A DNA stretch of 64,000 nt, taken from contig NW_026570427.1 in the NCBI RefSeq assembly GCF_019649055.1, forward strand, positions 82,197 to 146,196. Direction: 5' to 3'. The DNA is from Paramacrobiotus metropolitanus. Its lineage: Eukaryota; Tardigrada; Eutardigrada; Parachela; Macrobiotidae. Numbering within the stretch: position 1 is the first letter of the stretch; each line of letters opens with the position of its first letter. Positions 34,735 to 46,425 of this stretch are shown piece by piece. The position numbers and the translations under genes are program-made. Under the pieces are notes generated by a model. The model was not told where the DNA came from and did no database searches. It saw nothing but the letters and a program-made list of their open reading frames with translations.

Positions 34735-34900
34735 CAAACCGGATGTTGCGCGCGCCGACGGTTTTTTCGCCTATGTATACGAATCCTTTGGCTACAAAAT
34801 AGCATAAAGCAATGCAAAAAATTGTTTGGCAGTGCGGACAGCGAAAGTTGCCGTGGATGCATACAAATTTGGTGCTATGTACCGGGCCAAATCCCTAAAT
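34735..34900. repeat. Dispersed repeat, second copy
   Basis: Homologous to 14290-14460 in the intron of secreted-protein copy 1 (shared blocks GTTGCGCGCGC, ATAAAGCAATGCAAAAAA, ATGTACCGGGCCA). Confidence 0.6.
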
Positions 34901-36026
34901 ATGGCCGTTGTACTCCTGACATGAGTGGCCAGCTGCATAGTCAGTAAAACAAAAAACGAGAGTAATGATGAACGCAGTTATTTAAGTGTTCTCCATATTG
35001 TCAGTGCACACTCGCACAGAACACAGAGGCGACATATGCAGCCGGTTGTGACAAAATCACGAATCAGTAATTACCTACAAAAAATGCAGGAAAGTGCACG
35101 ACAGCGTATGTATTCTGGCTGAGCGGAATCAGCGTTTTATGAGAAAGTATATACGGTAGATCAAATGGAACCAAGAGTAGTACCTGCAGTTTCGTAACCG
35201 TTTCAACTTGAGGGGAGCCTGTAGGCCCTGTACTATCTAGGGAGCCCAGATAAGGCATTTGTCGAAGGATGCTGAGTGGTGCTCGTTGATGTGCATAATA
35301 ACTATCGAACAATAAATCATCATGCACAGATTAAATGCATCGTTTATGTTGTATTTTGTGTGGATTTAGTAGAATGCACCAGGCAAAGAAAGACGGTAGC
35401 ACGGTCACTAGCATCTCTCGCACCCGTGTCCAGGCCAGCCGTTGCCATGACCTGATTTAGGTATTTCCCTCGCTATGTTCTTTATCAAGCAACTTGTATG
35501 CATATTTTCATACTTCAGACTCTGGGGTTTCGCTTGTGCGAGCACTTACAGTAATGAACTGAATTTTATAATTTTCTACCTTGCTTTTTTACTTTTTAGG
35601 AAATGGCTGCTTTCACCACCCGGACACCATCAGCATCTTTAGTAGCGTAAAGGTGTTCAGAATAGCCAAACGGTGGTGCAAGGTGGTTCCAGTAGCCCCA
35701 ATCTTTTTTTATGACAACTATTTATGCGTATTGGTTGCATCGTTGTTGGATGGCGTCGTAGCGCTCGTAGCGCTTTATTCACTAGAATCAATAGGTCATT
35801 AGGAAAAACTCAGCAAGCGGCTTTAGTGATCGTAAGTCATGACATGACACTCATCGTGTCTGACACATTCATTAAAACTTTCCTCAGTTAGTGAAAATAA
35901 AATATCAGGCACTCTAAAAGCGAGACCTTTGCAACAAGGACCTCGGACTAAAAATTTCATATTTCACTTCATTGATATCATGGAAGTGGACGTCGGTATA
36001 CTCCGCAACAACCCATTTGTTCCCAT

Positions 36027-39000
36027 TTATAAAGTGGTTCCATCATCAAACACAATTTTCCGACCGACACTCGCCGATACCGTACCGGTATACCCAGAAT
36101 TCGTGCTTGTAAACGAAATATTTCCGCTGCATACCGGCGTATTCTGACGGAGGACTTCCAGATTGACACGATACACGGGCCTCGGGTTCAGGTGAACTTT
36201 AAAATCCTCATCGCTGACGTACATTTCGTAATTGTTGCTCGCCGCACGTAACGCTTCCCGTAACGGACGGGGAGCTGGAAAGTCGAACCGGTAACCATCG
36301 AACCATCTGCCGCACCCAAATACGATTCGTGCCGAGAATGCTGTCCAACCGACGTACCTTGATATCGGGGCGCTCCGTCGGCCAGTACGTGGCTGCCCAC
36401 ATATCCGCCGTAAAGTTTTTGGTGGTGGTGGTATTAAACAGGAAAACAGCCGACATTTCCCTGACCAACCTGTCCATCTCGACGTCCTCAACGAACTCGT
36501 CTTCACCCAACACCTTTTCAACAGATGCTGCCACGAGCGTTTTAGTGAAACTGGCATATTCGCTGGGTTGCATGTAAATGTAGTTTTGCCCGGTTGCGAA
36601 GCGTTCCGCAAGGGCGTTGACGATCGTGTTGTTGGGGAGATGTTGTGTATCGATGCAGAACGGAGCGTGCGCGCACTCAGGGCGGTTACGGCAAGGGACA
36701 CGAAGAGGCGCGACGCAAACGTCGCGCTGTCGTTGCGCAGCGCGGTCAACTGTTCGTTGTACGCCGCGTCCGTTGGATAGCACATGCGCACGGAGGCCGT
36801 CGGTAGCCTGCTGGTCATGGGCTGCCAGAGACCGGTTGTAATCGTTGGGGTGGAGTCATTGGTGGAGTACCCCAGCAGCATCCATTGCAACTTCAACGGG
36901 AAGACCTTGGAAAAAGCCCCACTGCTAGATTCATTCGCAAGTCCCAGACGTATCGCACGGTGCGAGAGGATGTACAGGAATACGGTGTACAGAGTTTTAT
37001 TACGACGCGGAAGCATCTTGTGTTTCTCTCGACGCTCACTGACACCCAACCGGGATCTCTACCGAACTCAGGCGGCATCAGAGTGGCGGCCGGTGCGTAG
37101 AAGAGCGGCGTCCTATCGGATGTCGTGTTAAAGACCTGCATTTGGAGGCTGGCGTAAGGCAGTGTAAACGTCGTCTGGGTTAAGTTGGCATTTCCTGCAA
37201 ATGCAAATTTTTTAGGCCTCTTGAATGCTCATGTGACATAGGGTTTTCCTAAGATAGACAAGGGTGACCGTGCAGTATCTTTATGGATGTTACATGATGA
37301 CTGTAAGCAGACGGTGCAATGCTAGCATGCATACAAATGACGAGTACAGTAGATGACTATAGTAGGTGGTAGATTCCTCACATGATACTTCCATAATAGC
37401 ATCGACGCAAACTCGTAAAACTTCTTTTTAATATTGCGACTACATACTTTTGCTGAAATCTACTTCTTTTCTTCTACTTTTGCCGATGGTGCCACGCTTC
37501 TTGCAGTAATTTTGGCTAGTCGAGTTCGTAATAGTCAAAATGACGAAACGTTGGGCAATCAAAGAAACGATTCCTTAAGCTTACTATAATTTAGCGCCGG
37601 TTTAAAGAGGTTCTTGGAGATGTCTTATAATGCGCCACCGTTTGGTGATTTGATGTTAAGCAAGTCCACTTACCAATGTCCGCGCTCTGATTGTTATCCA
37701 TGGCAGACTCCGACTCGTCTTCATCAGATTCTGGAGGTTCTGTGGTGTCTGTGTAGCACAAATGCACTGACAAATGGTTGCTGGTTACACTGCAATTTGT
37801 TGAGTAGCTGCATCCACCATGGTTAGCCGCTGTCCGCGCTTTGGGCGTCGTCGTGGGTGTTACGCTGTTTGGAATACTGGTGGCAGCGGTGACTGCTGCA
37901 GAAGATGCTGATTTCTTTGTAACAACAATCTCATTATCTACGATGCAGATACGGTTAGGACGCTACACATAAGGAATGCCACAGCCCACTGCAATTAACG
38001 CGAACTGGCTAGCGAATTTTCAAAATAATTCCCAAAAATTACCTTAGCTCATTTTACAGTGCGTTTTTTATACTACATAATGCGATAATTGTAATGAGTA
38101 TATCTTTTTTCGTTAACAAGCAAAAAATTAAAGTTGTACGAGTGGTAGACGGGGGCACGTAAGGTGAACCGCAAAATAATGGGTTGCGCCGCACTTATTG
38201 TGAGTGATGGCATATTCCTTCAATCGCACCCGACATCAGTGGTTGGCATTGAAGTAATCGCAATCAGGTGCGATCAAAATCTGCAACTGCCCCATCCAGC
38301 TTTGTTGAGCTTGTTGACAAGAAAGAGAGACAAAGGACGCCATAAACGCAAATCTCCCGTCTGACTGCAGTCTTTTGTTATAGTGTCTATAACTGCATCC
38401 GTCTACATGAATCTTATATGGCTGCCTGCCTGTTCTGCGTTGCTGCACATGTGCATGTGCTTTTGTGTGCGGCAGGCAGCAACTCTCGGTACCCGCACCA
38501 AAGCCGTGAAAGAGGTGTACTTTGCAAGCTAACAGTGAACAAAACTTAAAAAAAACTTTGAAAATCAGCTGTGAATACATTTGTTTGCCAAAAATTACGA
38601 ATAAAATCGCATTAAATAAAGTACCGCAGCCTGAGCTTATTATACGGACAGAATCTCTGTTGAAGGTTTTATTCGCCAGATATGGTCAGAAATACCCAGG
38701 GGTAGAGTGCCCCAAGCACTTCTTTGGCACCCCCGATTTTTTTTCTTTTTCTGTTTTTTATCAATCAAAATTCTGTCCGTATAATAAGCTTATAATACTT
38801 CGCTCTATAAAATGGCCGTTTCAGAATATTTTTTTTCACATCTGTACTCTGTAAAAATCGACTTAAAATTTTTCAATTTAAAAGCTAATTTCTCAGCAAC
38901 AACAAATGCGTTACTGTTACTGAGCCCATTTTAAAGTACAAAAATCATTTCTTTATGTGTCATATGCTACGGTTTTGTCTAAAAGTGTAACGCGTCGACG

Positions 39001-39279
39001 GTATGCCCGTTTCCGCAGAAGGACCGAGTTGCTAGCCACTTCGCGTTAAGCGTTGATGGGGGTCCACTTACCAATGTCCGCGCTCTGAGTGATATTCAGA
39101 GAAGACGATGTGCTGTCATTACCAGATATGTACTCTGCTGTCTGCAGCTCACAAGTGTAATGGTAATAATATTATGGTGTAATATACACTGGTTCTTTAC
39201 CCGACTAGGTGTACTCACCGCACAGTGCCGTATAAACGAGCAGGGAAATGAGCCTTACAATGTACTGAAAACTGTCCAT
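36027..39279 (-). pseudogene. SADIG family gene 2, decaying copy
   Basis: Exons in transcript order: 39279-39219 (signal peptide, MDSFQYIVRLISLLVYTALC), 39141-39072 (acidic exon ending TQSADIG), 37748-37674 (PPESDEDESESAMD then NQSADIG) and a long exon 37194-36027. All junctions are phase 1. Exon 2 has a 4-bp insertion relative to genes 1 and 3 that brings a stop into frame unless the exon is skipped. The long exon also has frame differences from gene 3. It nevertheless keeps recognisable blocks such as EKVLGEDEFVEDVEMDRLVR and NTTTTKNFTADMWAA. Probably inactive. No family recognised. Confidence 0.6.
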
Positions 39280-39600
39280 TTTACAACGTAGACAATAGAT
39301 GCAAAAGTACTGTAATCAAAACGGTGACACCACACACCGGTTCAGTACACTAATGGAAACGACGTTGTGTGCTTATGTACCGCGGCCAACAGAGCGCAGC
39401 ATGGTGTGACTTAGGCTTGAAATGCTACAGATGTTTTTACGCTGTATTATTTTAACAGATGTTTTTACGCTGTTATAATAATATTATCTATATTATTATG
39501 ATGCTTATGTGCTGCAAGGGCTTTGTGGTGGTCGTTGCTGATTTATGCTATGCTTTAGTTCCTTAACCGCACGTTTGTGCTAGGTAGTATGATCGTTTAC

Positions 39601-40375
39601 TGGGCAAAGGCTATCAATATAACAAAAAGTGCATTCGCGTAACACTACTCAAAATGATACAAATTCAAACGTTAAAAAAACATCCAAAATCGTTATCGCC
39701 GTCGAAAATCCTAGGGCGAATATTCAATGTGCCCAAAACTGCAGCAGCATTTCCTTTCACTACAGCTAGACTTAATCTCTGCTTCAAAAATGCAGTAGAA
39801 CAAGGTTCCCCTGTCACGTCGCGAATCTTTCTGCCAGCGAAACGAATAAGCTCCATAAAATCCAAACCGAATGTGCCAAAAGTTTCGATTGCCAGGGCGA
39901 AAAACAGGTAACCCATCCTTTCCATGTAGGCGTATTTACGGCGTTTACAGTCTTCGGACATATGCGCAACACTACCGGATGCACTTGCACTTGCCCGGAC
40001 ATGCGATGCGGCTACCGTGTACCAGCATGTAGCGTCCCATACCAGCGCCTTACCATCCCGTACCGGCACGAGGGTCATGCCATCTGGCCGCGTGTTACTT
40101 TGCCTGACAGTCCGAGTGGCTCGCTTTGACATGGATACCCGGCATGTTCCAAAGCCCGCTTTGTTCGGCATTCAGTTCGGTATGCCTAGACCATCTGCCT
40201 CTGCTGCTGGAACAAAAAAGGCCGTGGTGGCCGTTCGTTTCCACATGGCTTCCGCAGTTCACACAATCGTGTTCTTCTACTGCTGGAAGTCCAAAACGAA
40301 GCGCCACGCCGATTCGTACTTCTTCGTCCCGCAAGAATGTATGCAGATTTGGAACAGGCAACGCATTTAGTCATG
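39601..40375 (-). mobile_element. LINE remnant: zinc finger and restriction-like endonuclease end
   Basis: Reading the minus strand, a CCHC-type finger (CVNCGSHVETNGHHGLFC, followed by a GRWSRH block) is followed by a restriction-like endonuclease region with RPDGMTLVPVRDGKALVWDA, KYAYMERMG, ETFGTFG and FLKQRLSLAVVKGNAAAVLG, ending GCFFNV before a stop at 39665. This order (finger, RH, PD, D, K) is the C-terminus of RLE-type LINEs such as the R2 group. The reverse transcriptase is absent, as expected of a 5'-truncated copy, and the two parts lie in different frames. It sits at the centre of the inverted duplication. Confidence 0.65.
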
Positions 40376-40492
40376 CGCCCGAGTCGCGATACAACGCCGC
40401 TAACAGCACCGCTCGATTCGTTTCGTCGGTAGTGGCCAGCCTCATTGACGACACAGCTTTATCAATCGTCGGTCGATCCCATGCAAACTGGA

Positions 40493-40564
40493 ACTTGCGT
40501 TGTTCTGTAACAGGAGGTTCACACTTTCACTTGCGTTGTTCTGTAACAGGAGGTTCACATATTT
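40493..40564. repeat. 36-bp tandem duplication
   Basis: ACTTGCGTTGTTCTGTAACA and the 16 following bases occur twice head to tail with two or three differences. Confidence 0.85.
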
Positions 40565-40838
40565 ACATTTGAGTGAAAAGTTTTGTTTTGTCTTACCAGT
40601 TCGGTTAGAAAACAAATATACCGCAGTTTGCTAGCTGTTAAATCATCGTCGTCATGCAGTCCTAGTCTACCGGCCACTGTTGCACCTGCAGTAACACTAA
40701 CGCACATTACAACCTTGCTAGAATTCTACGGAACATATCCAGCAGTTTACCGCCTGCTTCCAAGAACTAAGTCAACAGTCCCTTTATTTCACCTGAGGTA
40801 CCACGTAATTTTTCAATTCTCAAAAACATCAGCATGTT

Positions 40839-41310
40839 TTACAACATCAAAATTTCATTAAACTTTCCTACTCCTTCCATCGTTCTCATGACTGATGCCG
40901 CGTTACCGCGCTGTATCTCCAGTGACAATCTTTGGCGTAAAAGTTCATGGGAGCGGGTTTCGCCTGTGTGTTGCTCGAGTCGTTTGCCCAGTGCTTTGAT
41001 AATGGCGATAGCGGACGGTCCCCAAGGGCCCATGGTTTCGAAAGCTATCGGTGCAAAGATTTACGTGCCACTTAAATACAAATACAGCCGGCACTTTTTT
41101 CTTCCGCTTCCAACGCCGCTGCACCAGCGCTTGCAGCCGTTGACTTGATGTGGGAAGGCGCAACCGTGTCCACACAAGTAACGTCCCACGCTAAGCACAT
41201 GCCTCTTTGCCAAGCAAAGGTTGTGCGGCCATCGCGGCGTCGTTCGGACGTATGCGACGTGCCACGTGGTTCCAGTTTTGCCGGAATCCCAGCTGAAACA
41301 AGTGATCGGC
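40839..41310 (-). mobile_element. LINE remnant: restriction-like endonuclease end, second copy
   Basis: Minus-strand pieces resemble the same endonuclease domain: an RDGRTTFAWQRGMCLAWDVT-like segment near 41240-41190, and near the end ALGKRLEQHTGETRSHELLR and QRLSLEIQRGNAASVM. Several frame changes are present. No reverse transcriptase. A different subfamily from the neighbour at 39601-40375. Confidence 0.5.
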
Positions 41311-41730
41311 ATACATTGCTATTCAGCGCGCCGTGTCGTGGATGCCTACCGGCCGAGAATGAACAAGACAGTCAACAGTAAGACATAGGCACATGGCCGG
41401 GTGGCCCGGGTCCATACTACAGCGGATGAATGTTGACTAAGCGGTTCACCATGTGTGACTACCTGTTCTGACCAGCTTGCCATAAGCAAAGCATGACTTG
41501 ACATTATCGGAAGCTACCTATTCTGCAGGTATTTCTAAACCTGATTTTGGTTTAATTTCTTCTGCCGTTCGTACGGGACGTCATTCTAATAAAGTAGGCC
41601 TGTGCTCAGGCCGCACAGCAAACTGGGGTTTCTCGATTCTGGCAGTCAGTAATCATAGTTGCTTCGCGACCTTGAATCCTTTTGCAACGTGAACAGCCGT
41701 TTGCTCCCAATTAATTACATTAAAACATCG
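41311..41730. other. Spacer, nothing recognised
   Basis: It lies between the LINE remnant and the duplicated upstream region of SADIG gene 3. No feature is supported. Confidence 0.4.
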
Positions 41731-41734
41731 TTAA

Positions 41735-42440
41735 CAGCAGCGATGCCGGAATCGAGCGTTACCGCTTTTCGCTTGCGGTGCAATACAGTCTGTACATGCA
41801 AGCCTCGTCAGACATTCGAAGAAGTGCTATACGGATATATGTTCCTTGTTGGGCTGATGAAAACAGCCGTTGGTAATGCCAGTATAACCACACGGCCAGT
41901 TTGCCAGAATCTAATTCAGTACCTCGCACCAACGTGTGGTTACGGAACTAAAGCATATCATAAATCAGCAACGACCACCACAAAACCCTTGGAGCACATA
42001 TGCATCATAATAATGTTTTGTAATAACGTTTATGCATCGCCATCAGGATGCAGAGCTAATCTGGTCTGTCATACAAGATTTCGGAATACCGTATTACCGG
42101 CACTTCTGCGTCGTTAATACAGAATACAGATGTGCCGTAAAGCATCTGTACGAGGATGCACGCAGTCAAACCGACAGTGAATTTTTTCTGCGAGACCAAC
42201 CGACAACCACGCACACAGGCAAATTATTTTTCCACATAACAGCCACCCGTGAAAGGGAGGTATCGTTTGCACTGTATGCGTGGAACAGGTGACAGCCATC
42301 CGTGGATGGTTGGCAGTCGCTTGTACTATATGCCGGTTGGTCTCGCTGAAAAAATTTACTGTCGGTTTGACTGCGTGCATCCTCGTAGCATTTCAAGCCT
42401 AAGTCACACCCTGCTGCGCTCTGTTAGCCGCGGTATATAA
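41735..42440 (+). promoter_or_regulatory. Upstream region and TATA box of SADIG gene 3
   Basis: Conserved with 28379-28872. It ends in TATATAA (42434-42440), about 95 bp before the ATG. A 235-bp MITE (42151-42385) has been inserted about 50 bp upstream of the TATA box. Confidence 0.6.
42151..42385. mobile_element. MITE with TA target duplication, empty sites in paralogues
   Basis: TIRs of about 53 bp begin CGAGGATGCACGCAGTCAAA and include AATTTTTTCNGCGAGACCAACCG. TA flanks both ends (CATCTG-TA-element-TA-GCATTT). The paralogous positions near 28813 and 39440 read ATCTGTAGCATTT without the element, which proves insertion and TA duplication. Tc1/mariner-type by target site; no coding capacity. 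Confidence 0.9.
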
Positions 42441-42534
42441 AACACTCAATGTCGTTTCATTAGTGTACTGAAATTGTGTGTTGTTGTCATCGCTTTTATT
42501 ATAGTACCTTTTTATTCGTTGTTTACTTCGTAAA

Positions 42535-44705
42535 ATGGGCCGTTTCCAGTACATTGTAATGCTCATTTCCCTGCTCGTTTATACGGCACTGTGCGGTGAG
42601 TACACCTAGTCCTAAAGTATCAGTGTATGAACAAGCATAATACATATGTATTCTTATCATTAAACTTGTGAACTGCAGACAGCAGAGTATCTGGAAATGA
42701 CGGCACATCATCTTCCAAGAATACCACTCAGAGCGCGGACATTGGTAAGTGGGCCTCCATCAACGCTTAATTGCATTGGACTGTGGCATTCCTTATATGC
42801 AGCGTCCTTACCGTATCTACATCGTAGATAATGAGATTATTGTATCAACGACATCAGCCACCACTGCCACCAGTGTTCCAAATAGCGTGGCACCTACGTT
42901 GGCGTCCAAAGCGCAGGCATCGGCTGACCATGGTGGGCACAACTAATCAGAAAAATTCAGTGTAATCAGCAATCATTTGTCAGTGCATTTGTGCTGCACA
43001 GATACCATAGATCCTCCAGAATCTGATGAAGACGAATCGGAGGATAAATCTTCTGCCATCGATACCACTCAGAGCGCGGACATTGGCCAACAGGGTAGCG
43101 CATTACCTAAGTACAAGACAACAACCTCTTTAAACCTTCGCTAACCTATAGTAAGCATAAGGGATCCTTTCTTTAACTACCGTAGCGTTTCATCATTTTG
43201 ACTTTTACGAAATCGACTAGCCAAAATTACTGCAAGAAGCGTGGCACCATCGGCAAAAGTAGAAGAAAAGAAGTAGATTTCAGCAAAAGTATGTAGTCGC
43301 AATATTAAAAGAAGTTTTACGAGTTTGCGTCGATGCTATTATGGAAGTATCATGTGAGGAATCTACCACCTACTATAGTCATCTACTGTACTCGTCATTT
43401 GTATGCATGCTAGCATTGCACCGTCTGCTTACAGTCATCATGTAACATCCATAAAGATACTGCACGGTCACCCTTGTCTATCTTAGGAAAACCCTATGTC
43501 ACATGAGCATTCAAGAGGCCTAAAAAATTTGCATTTGCAGGAAATGCCAACTTAACCCAGACGACGTTTACACTGCCTTACGCCAGCCTCCAAATGCAGG
43601 TCTTTAACACGACATCCGATAGGACGCCGCTCTTCTACGCACCGGCCGCCACTCTGATGCCGCCTGAGTTCGGTAGAGATCCCGGTTGGGTGTCAGTGAG
43701 CGTCGAGAGAAACACAAGATGCTTCCGCGTCGTAATAAAACTCTGTACACCGTATTCCTGTACATCCTCTCGCACCGTGCGATACGTCTGGGACTTGCGA
43801 ATGAATCTAGCAGTGGGGGCTTTTTCCAAGGTCTTCCCGTTGAAGTTGCAATGGATGCTGCTGGGGTACTCCACCAATGACTCCACCCCAACGATTACAA
43901 CCGGTCTCTGGCAGCCCATGACCAGCAGGCTACCGACGGCCTCCGTGCGCATGTGCTATCCAACGGACGCGGCGTACAACGAACAGTTGACCGCGCTGCG
44001 CAACGACAGCGCGACGTTTGCGTCGCGCCTCTTCGTGTCCCTTGCCGTAACCGCCCCGAGTGCGCGCACGCTCCGTTCTGCATCGATACACAACATCTCC
44101 CCAACAACACGATCGTCAACGCCCTTGCGGAACGCTTCGCAACCGGGCAAAACTACATTTACATGCAACCCAGCGAATATGCCAGTTTCACTAAAACGCT
44201 CGTGGCAGCATCTGTTGAAAAGGTGTTGGGTGAAGACGAGTTCGTTGAGGACGTCGAGATGGACAGGTTGGTCAGGGAAATGTCGGCTGTTTTCCTGTTT
44301 AATACCACCACCACCAAAAACTTTACGGCGGATATGTGGGCAGCCACGTACTGGCCGACGGAGCGCCCCGATATCAAGGTACGTCGGTTGGACAGCATTC
44401 TCGGCACGAATCGTATCTGGGTGCGGCAGATGGTTCCGTACCGGTTCGACTTTCCAGCTCCCCGTCCGTTACGGGAAGCGTTACGTGCGGCGAGCAACAA
44501 TTACGAAATGTACGTCAGCGATGAGGATTTTAAAGTTCACCTGAACCCGAGGCCCGTGTATCGTGTCAATCTGGAAGTCCTTCGTCAAGATACGCCGATA
44601 TGCAACGGACATATTTCGTTCACAAGCAGGAATTCCGGTTATACCGGTACGATACCGGCGAGTGTCAGCGGAAAAATTGTGTTTGATGATGGAACCACTC
44701 TATAA
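42535..44705 (+). CDS. SADIG family gene 3, putative secreted protein (frame uncertain)
   Basis: Exon 1 (42535-42595) encodes the signal peptide MGRFQYIVMLISLLVYTALC. Exon 2 (42679-42744) encodes DSRVSGNDGTSSSKNTTQSA then DIG. A third acidic exon (43002-43085, PPESDEDESEDKSSAI, DTTQSADIG) has lost its GT donor. The long exon starts at 43541 in phase 1. Because the small exons are symmetrical, exon 2 can splice straight to the long exon. The long exon stays open to 44544 in the entry frame, but its 3' half (from about 44050) reads more naturally in another frame ending at 44705; gene 2 shares this feature. Putative N-glycosylation sites are frequent (NTT, NDS, NFT). No family recognised. A helical stretch faintly recalls the N-terminal part of M13 peptidases, but no HExxH is present. 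Confidence 0.5.
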
Positions 44706-44989
44706 TTGGAACTCTTGCGGAGTTTACCGACTCCCGCTTCCATGATATCAGAATTAATATCAGTGAAGTGAAATATGAAATTTAGGCCGATGACCTTGTT
44801 GCAAAGGCTTTTAGAGTGCTTGATTTAATTTTCGCTAACTGAGGAAATTTGATTGGTCAATGTGTCAGGCGATGAGTGTCATGTCATGACTCATGAACAC
44901 CGAAGCCGCTTGCGCTGAGCTTTTTCTAATGACCAGGTGAGTTTAGTGAATAAAGCAAAGTTCGCTCCGGCCCAGGCAGCCGTATCCTA

Positions 44990-45260
44990 AAAAGCAAGGT
45001 GAAAACCATAAAGTTCAGTGCATTACGGTACGCACAAGTCAAACCACTGATTTTGAAGTATGAAAATACGTTGCCAACTTGCAAATACAGAGTACCTGCT
45101 TGATAAAGAACATAGCGTGTGAAATTAGCAGGTTATGGCAACGGCTGGGCTGGACACGGGTTTAACTTGTGCGAGAAATCCTACCGACTTTGTTTGTTTG
45201 GGCATTCCAATACGGTAAACCCTCGCAGGATATAGCATAAGCGATGCTTTCAATCTGGGC
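44990..45260 (+). repeat. Dispersed duplicate (copy 2 of 3)
   Basis: Same block as 32210-32480, direct orientation. Confidence 0.75.
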
Positions 45261-45679
45261 TTAACTTTTTTTGACTTACTAGCAGGTTAGTTATTAGTAT
45301 TAGACTATTATCAATCAGTTATGTTAACATGTGAATACCGTGATATAAATACCGATAACAAAAACGATTTAAAAAGAAAAAAATAGCAATGGAAGACAAA
45401 AAACAGTCAATACAAATACCGATGAATATAAAACCGAAAAGGAGATTGAAAAACGCGCTACAATGCAGTACATACTGATAGTGCGATACGAAGAAGACAA
45501 AAATTTAATAAGGAAAATGTGAAAATTTTCTATCAAGATCACCAGCCTGTACATTTGTGCAGCCACCATAAGCGTAACAATATATAACCGTTCTAAATTC
45601 GTTCAATATGTATACGTTATATAATTATTATACGTTCTACATACGTTCTATAATGTACATACTCGCGTGTACGTTCTTT

Positions 45680-46340
45680 GTACTTTCTCATAACACGCTG
45701 ATTCCGCTCGGCCAGAATACGCTGTCGTGCATTTTCCTGCATTTCTTGTAGGTACCTACGAGTACTTACTCTTGATTTTGTCGCAAGCAACTGCTTATGT
45801 CGCCACCGTATTTGGGCGAGTTTGCACGGACATCATGGAGAACACTCAAAACAACTGCGTTCATCAGTTTTCTTGTTATACTGACTTTGCATCTGGCCAC
45901 TCATGTCAAAAGTACAATTGTACAACAGCCACATTAATGCAATAATATGTCTGGTGTCAGATTTCCAGGGAAGTATGCGTTATGTTTTCTAATACGAAAG
46001 CCACACTTCAGCAAAACAATGTTACCGAAAGCTTGCATGCATCATATTTCAGGAAAGCAAGCACTTATGTTTTGCTCAGGGTTACCTGTTGCAAAATGCA
46101 TGACGGATACTATAATATTTATTATATAAACACATTCGCAAAATTTGTGAATGTCAGGCTGTTGTACCTAAATGGTCGCTCTTTGGCAATAAATATTTTT
46201 GTTATTCATAACGTCAAAAGAACCTTTACTGCCAAAGGTAGCAGATTTTGACTGTTGGCTTCTTGTGGGCGGTGGCCATTGCTGTGATTAAGGAAAATGA
46301 CGGTGCGGTATGTACATTGTACAATAAATCATAATATGTA
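45680..46340. repeat. Dispersed repeat block, non-coding
   Basis: Matches 34240-35170 inverted, and also 61690-61848 plus 62591-62870 in direct orientation (shared GCTGATTCCG, GGATACTATAATA, CAATAAATCATAATAT). The 61.7-kb copy is split by an inserted element, so this copy preserves the empty site. Confidence 0.7.
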
Positions 46341-46425
46341 CACGTTTCATTCGTAAGCGCGACCTAACCTTTCGTAAATTCATGACTTCCATAAACTGAT
46401 ACCATTACTGTAATTGACCATTTGG

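Larger units (their letters stand above)
32720..39600. repeat. Left arm of a large inverted duplication
   Basis: Sections of this arm recur in reverse order and orientation at about 41880-48990: 32720-34110 with 47640-48980, 34240-34520 with 46050-46330, 34900-35170 with 45680-45960, 35360-35520 with 45050-45260, 35775-37620 with 43130-44960, and 37674-39600 with 41880-43085. Both arms contain a SADIG gene. Identity is highest over the long SADIG exon and lower toward the outer end. Boundaries were judged by eye. Confidence 0.8.

Noticed and set aside
36027-37049. Neprilysin (M13) peptidase identity for the long SADIG exon
   Set aside because: Only a short helical stretch is reminiscent; no HExxH or other catalytic motif is present and the length is too small.
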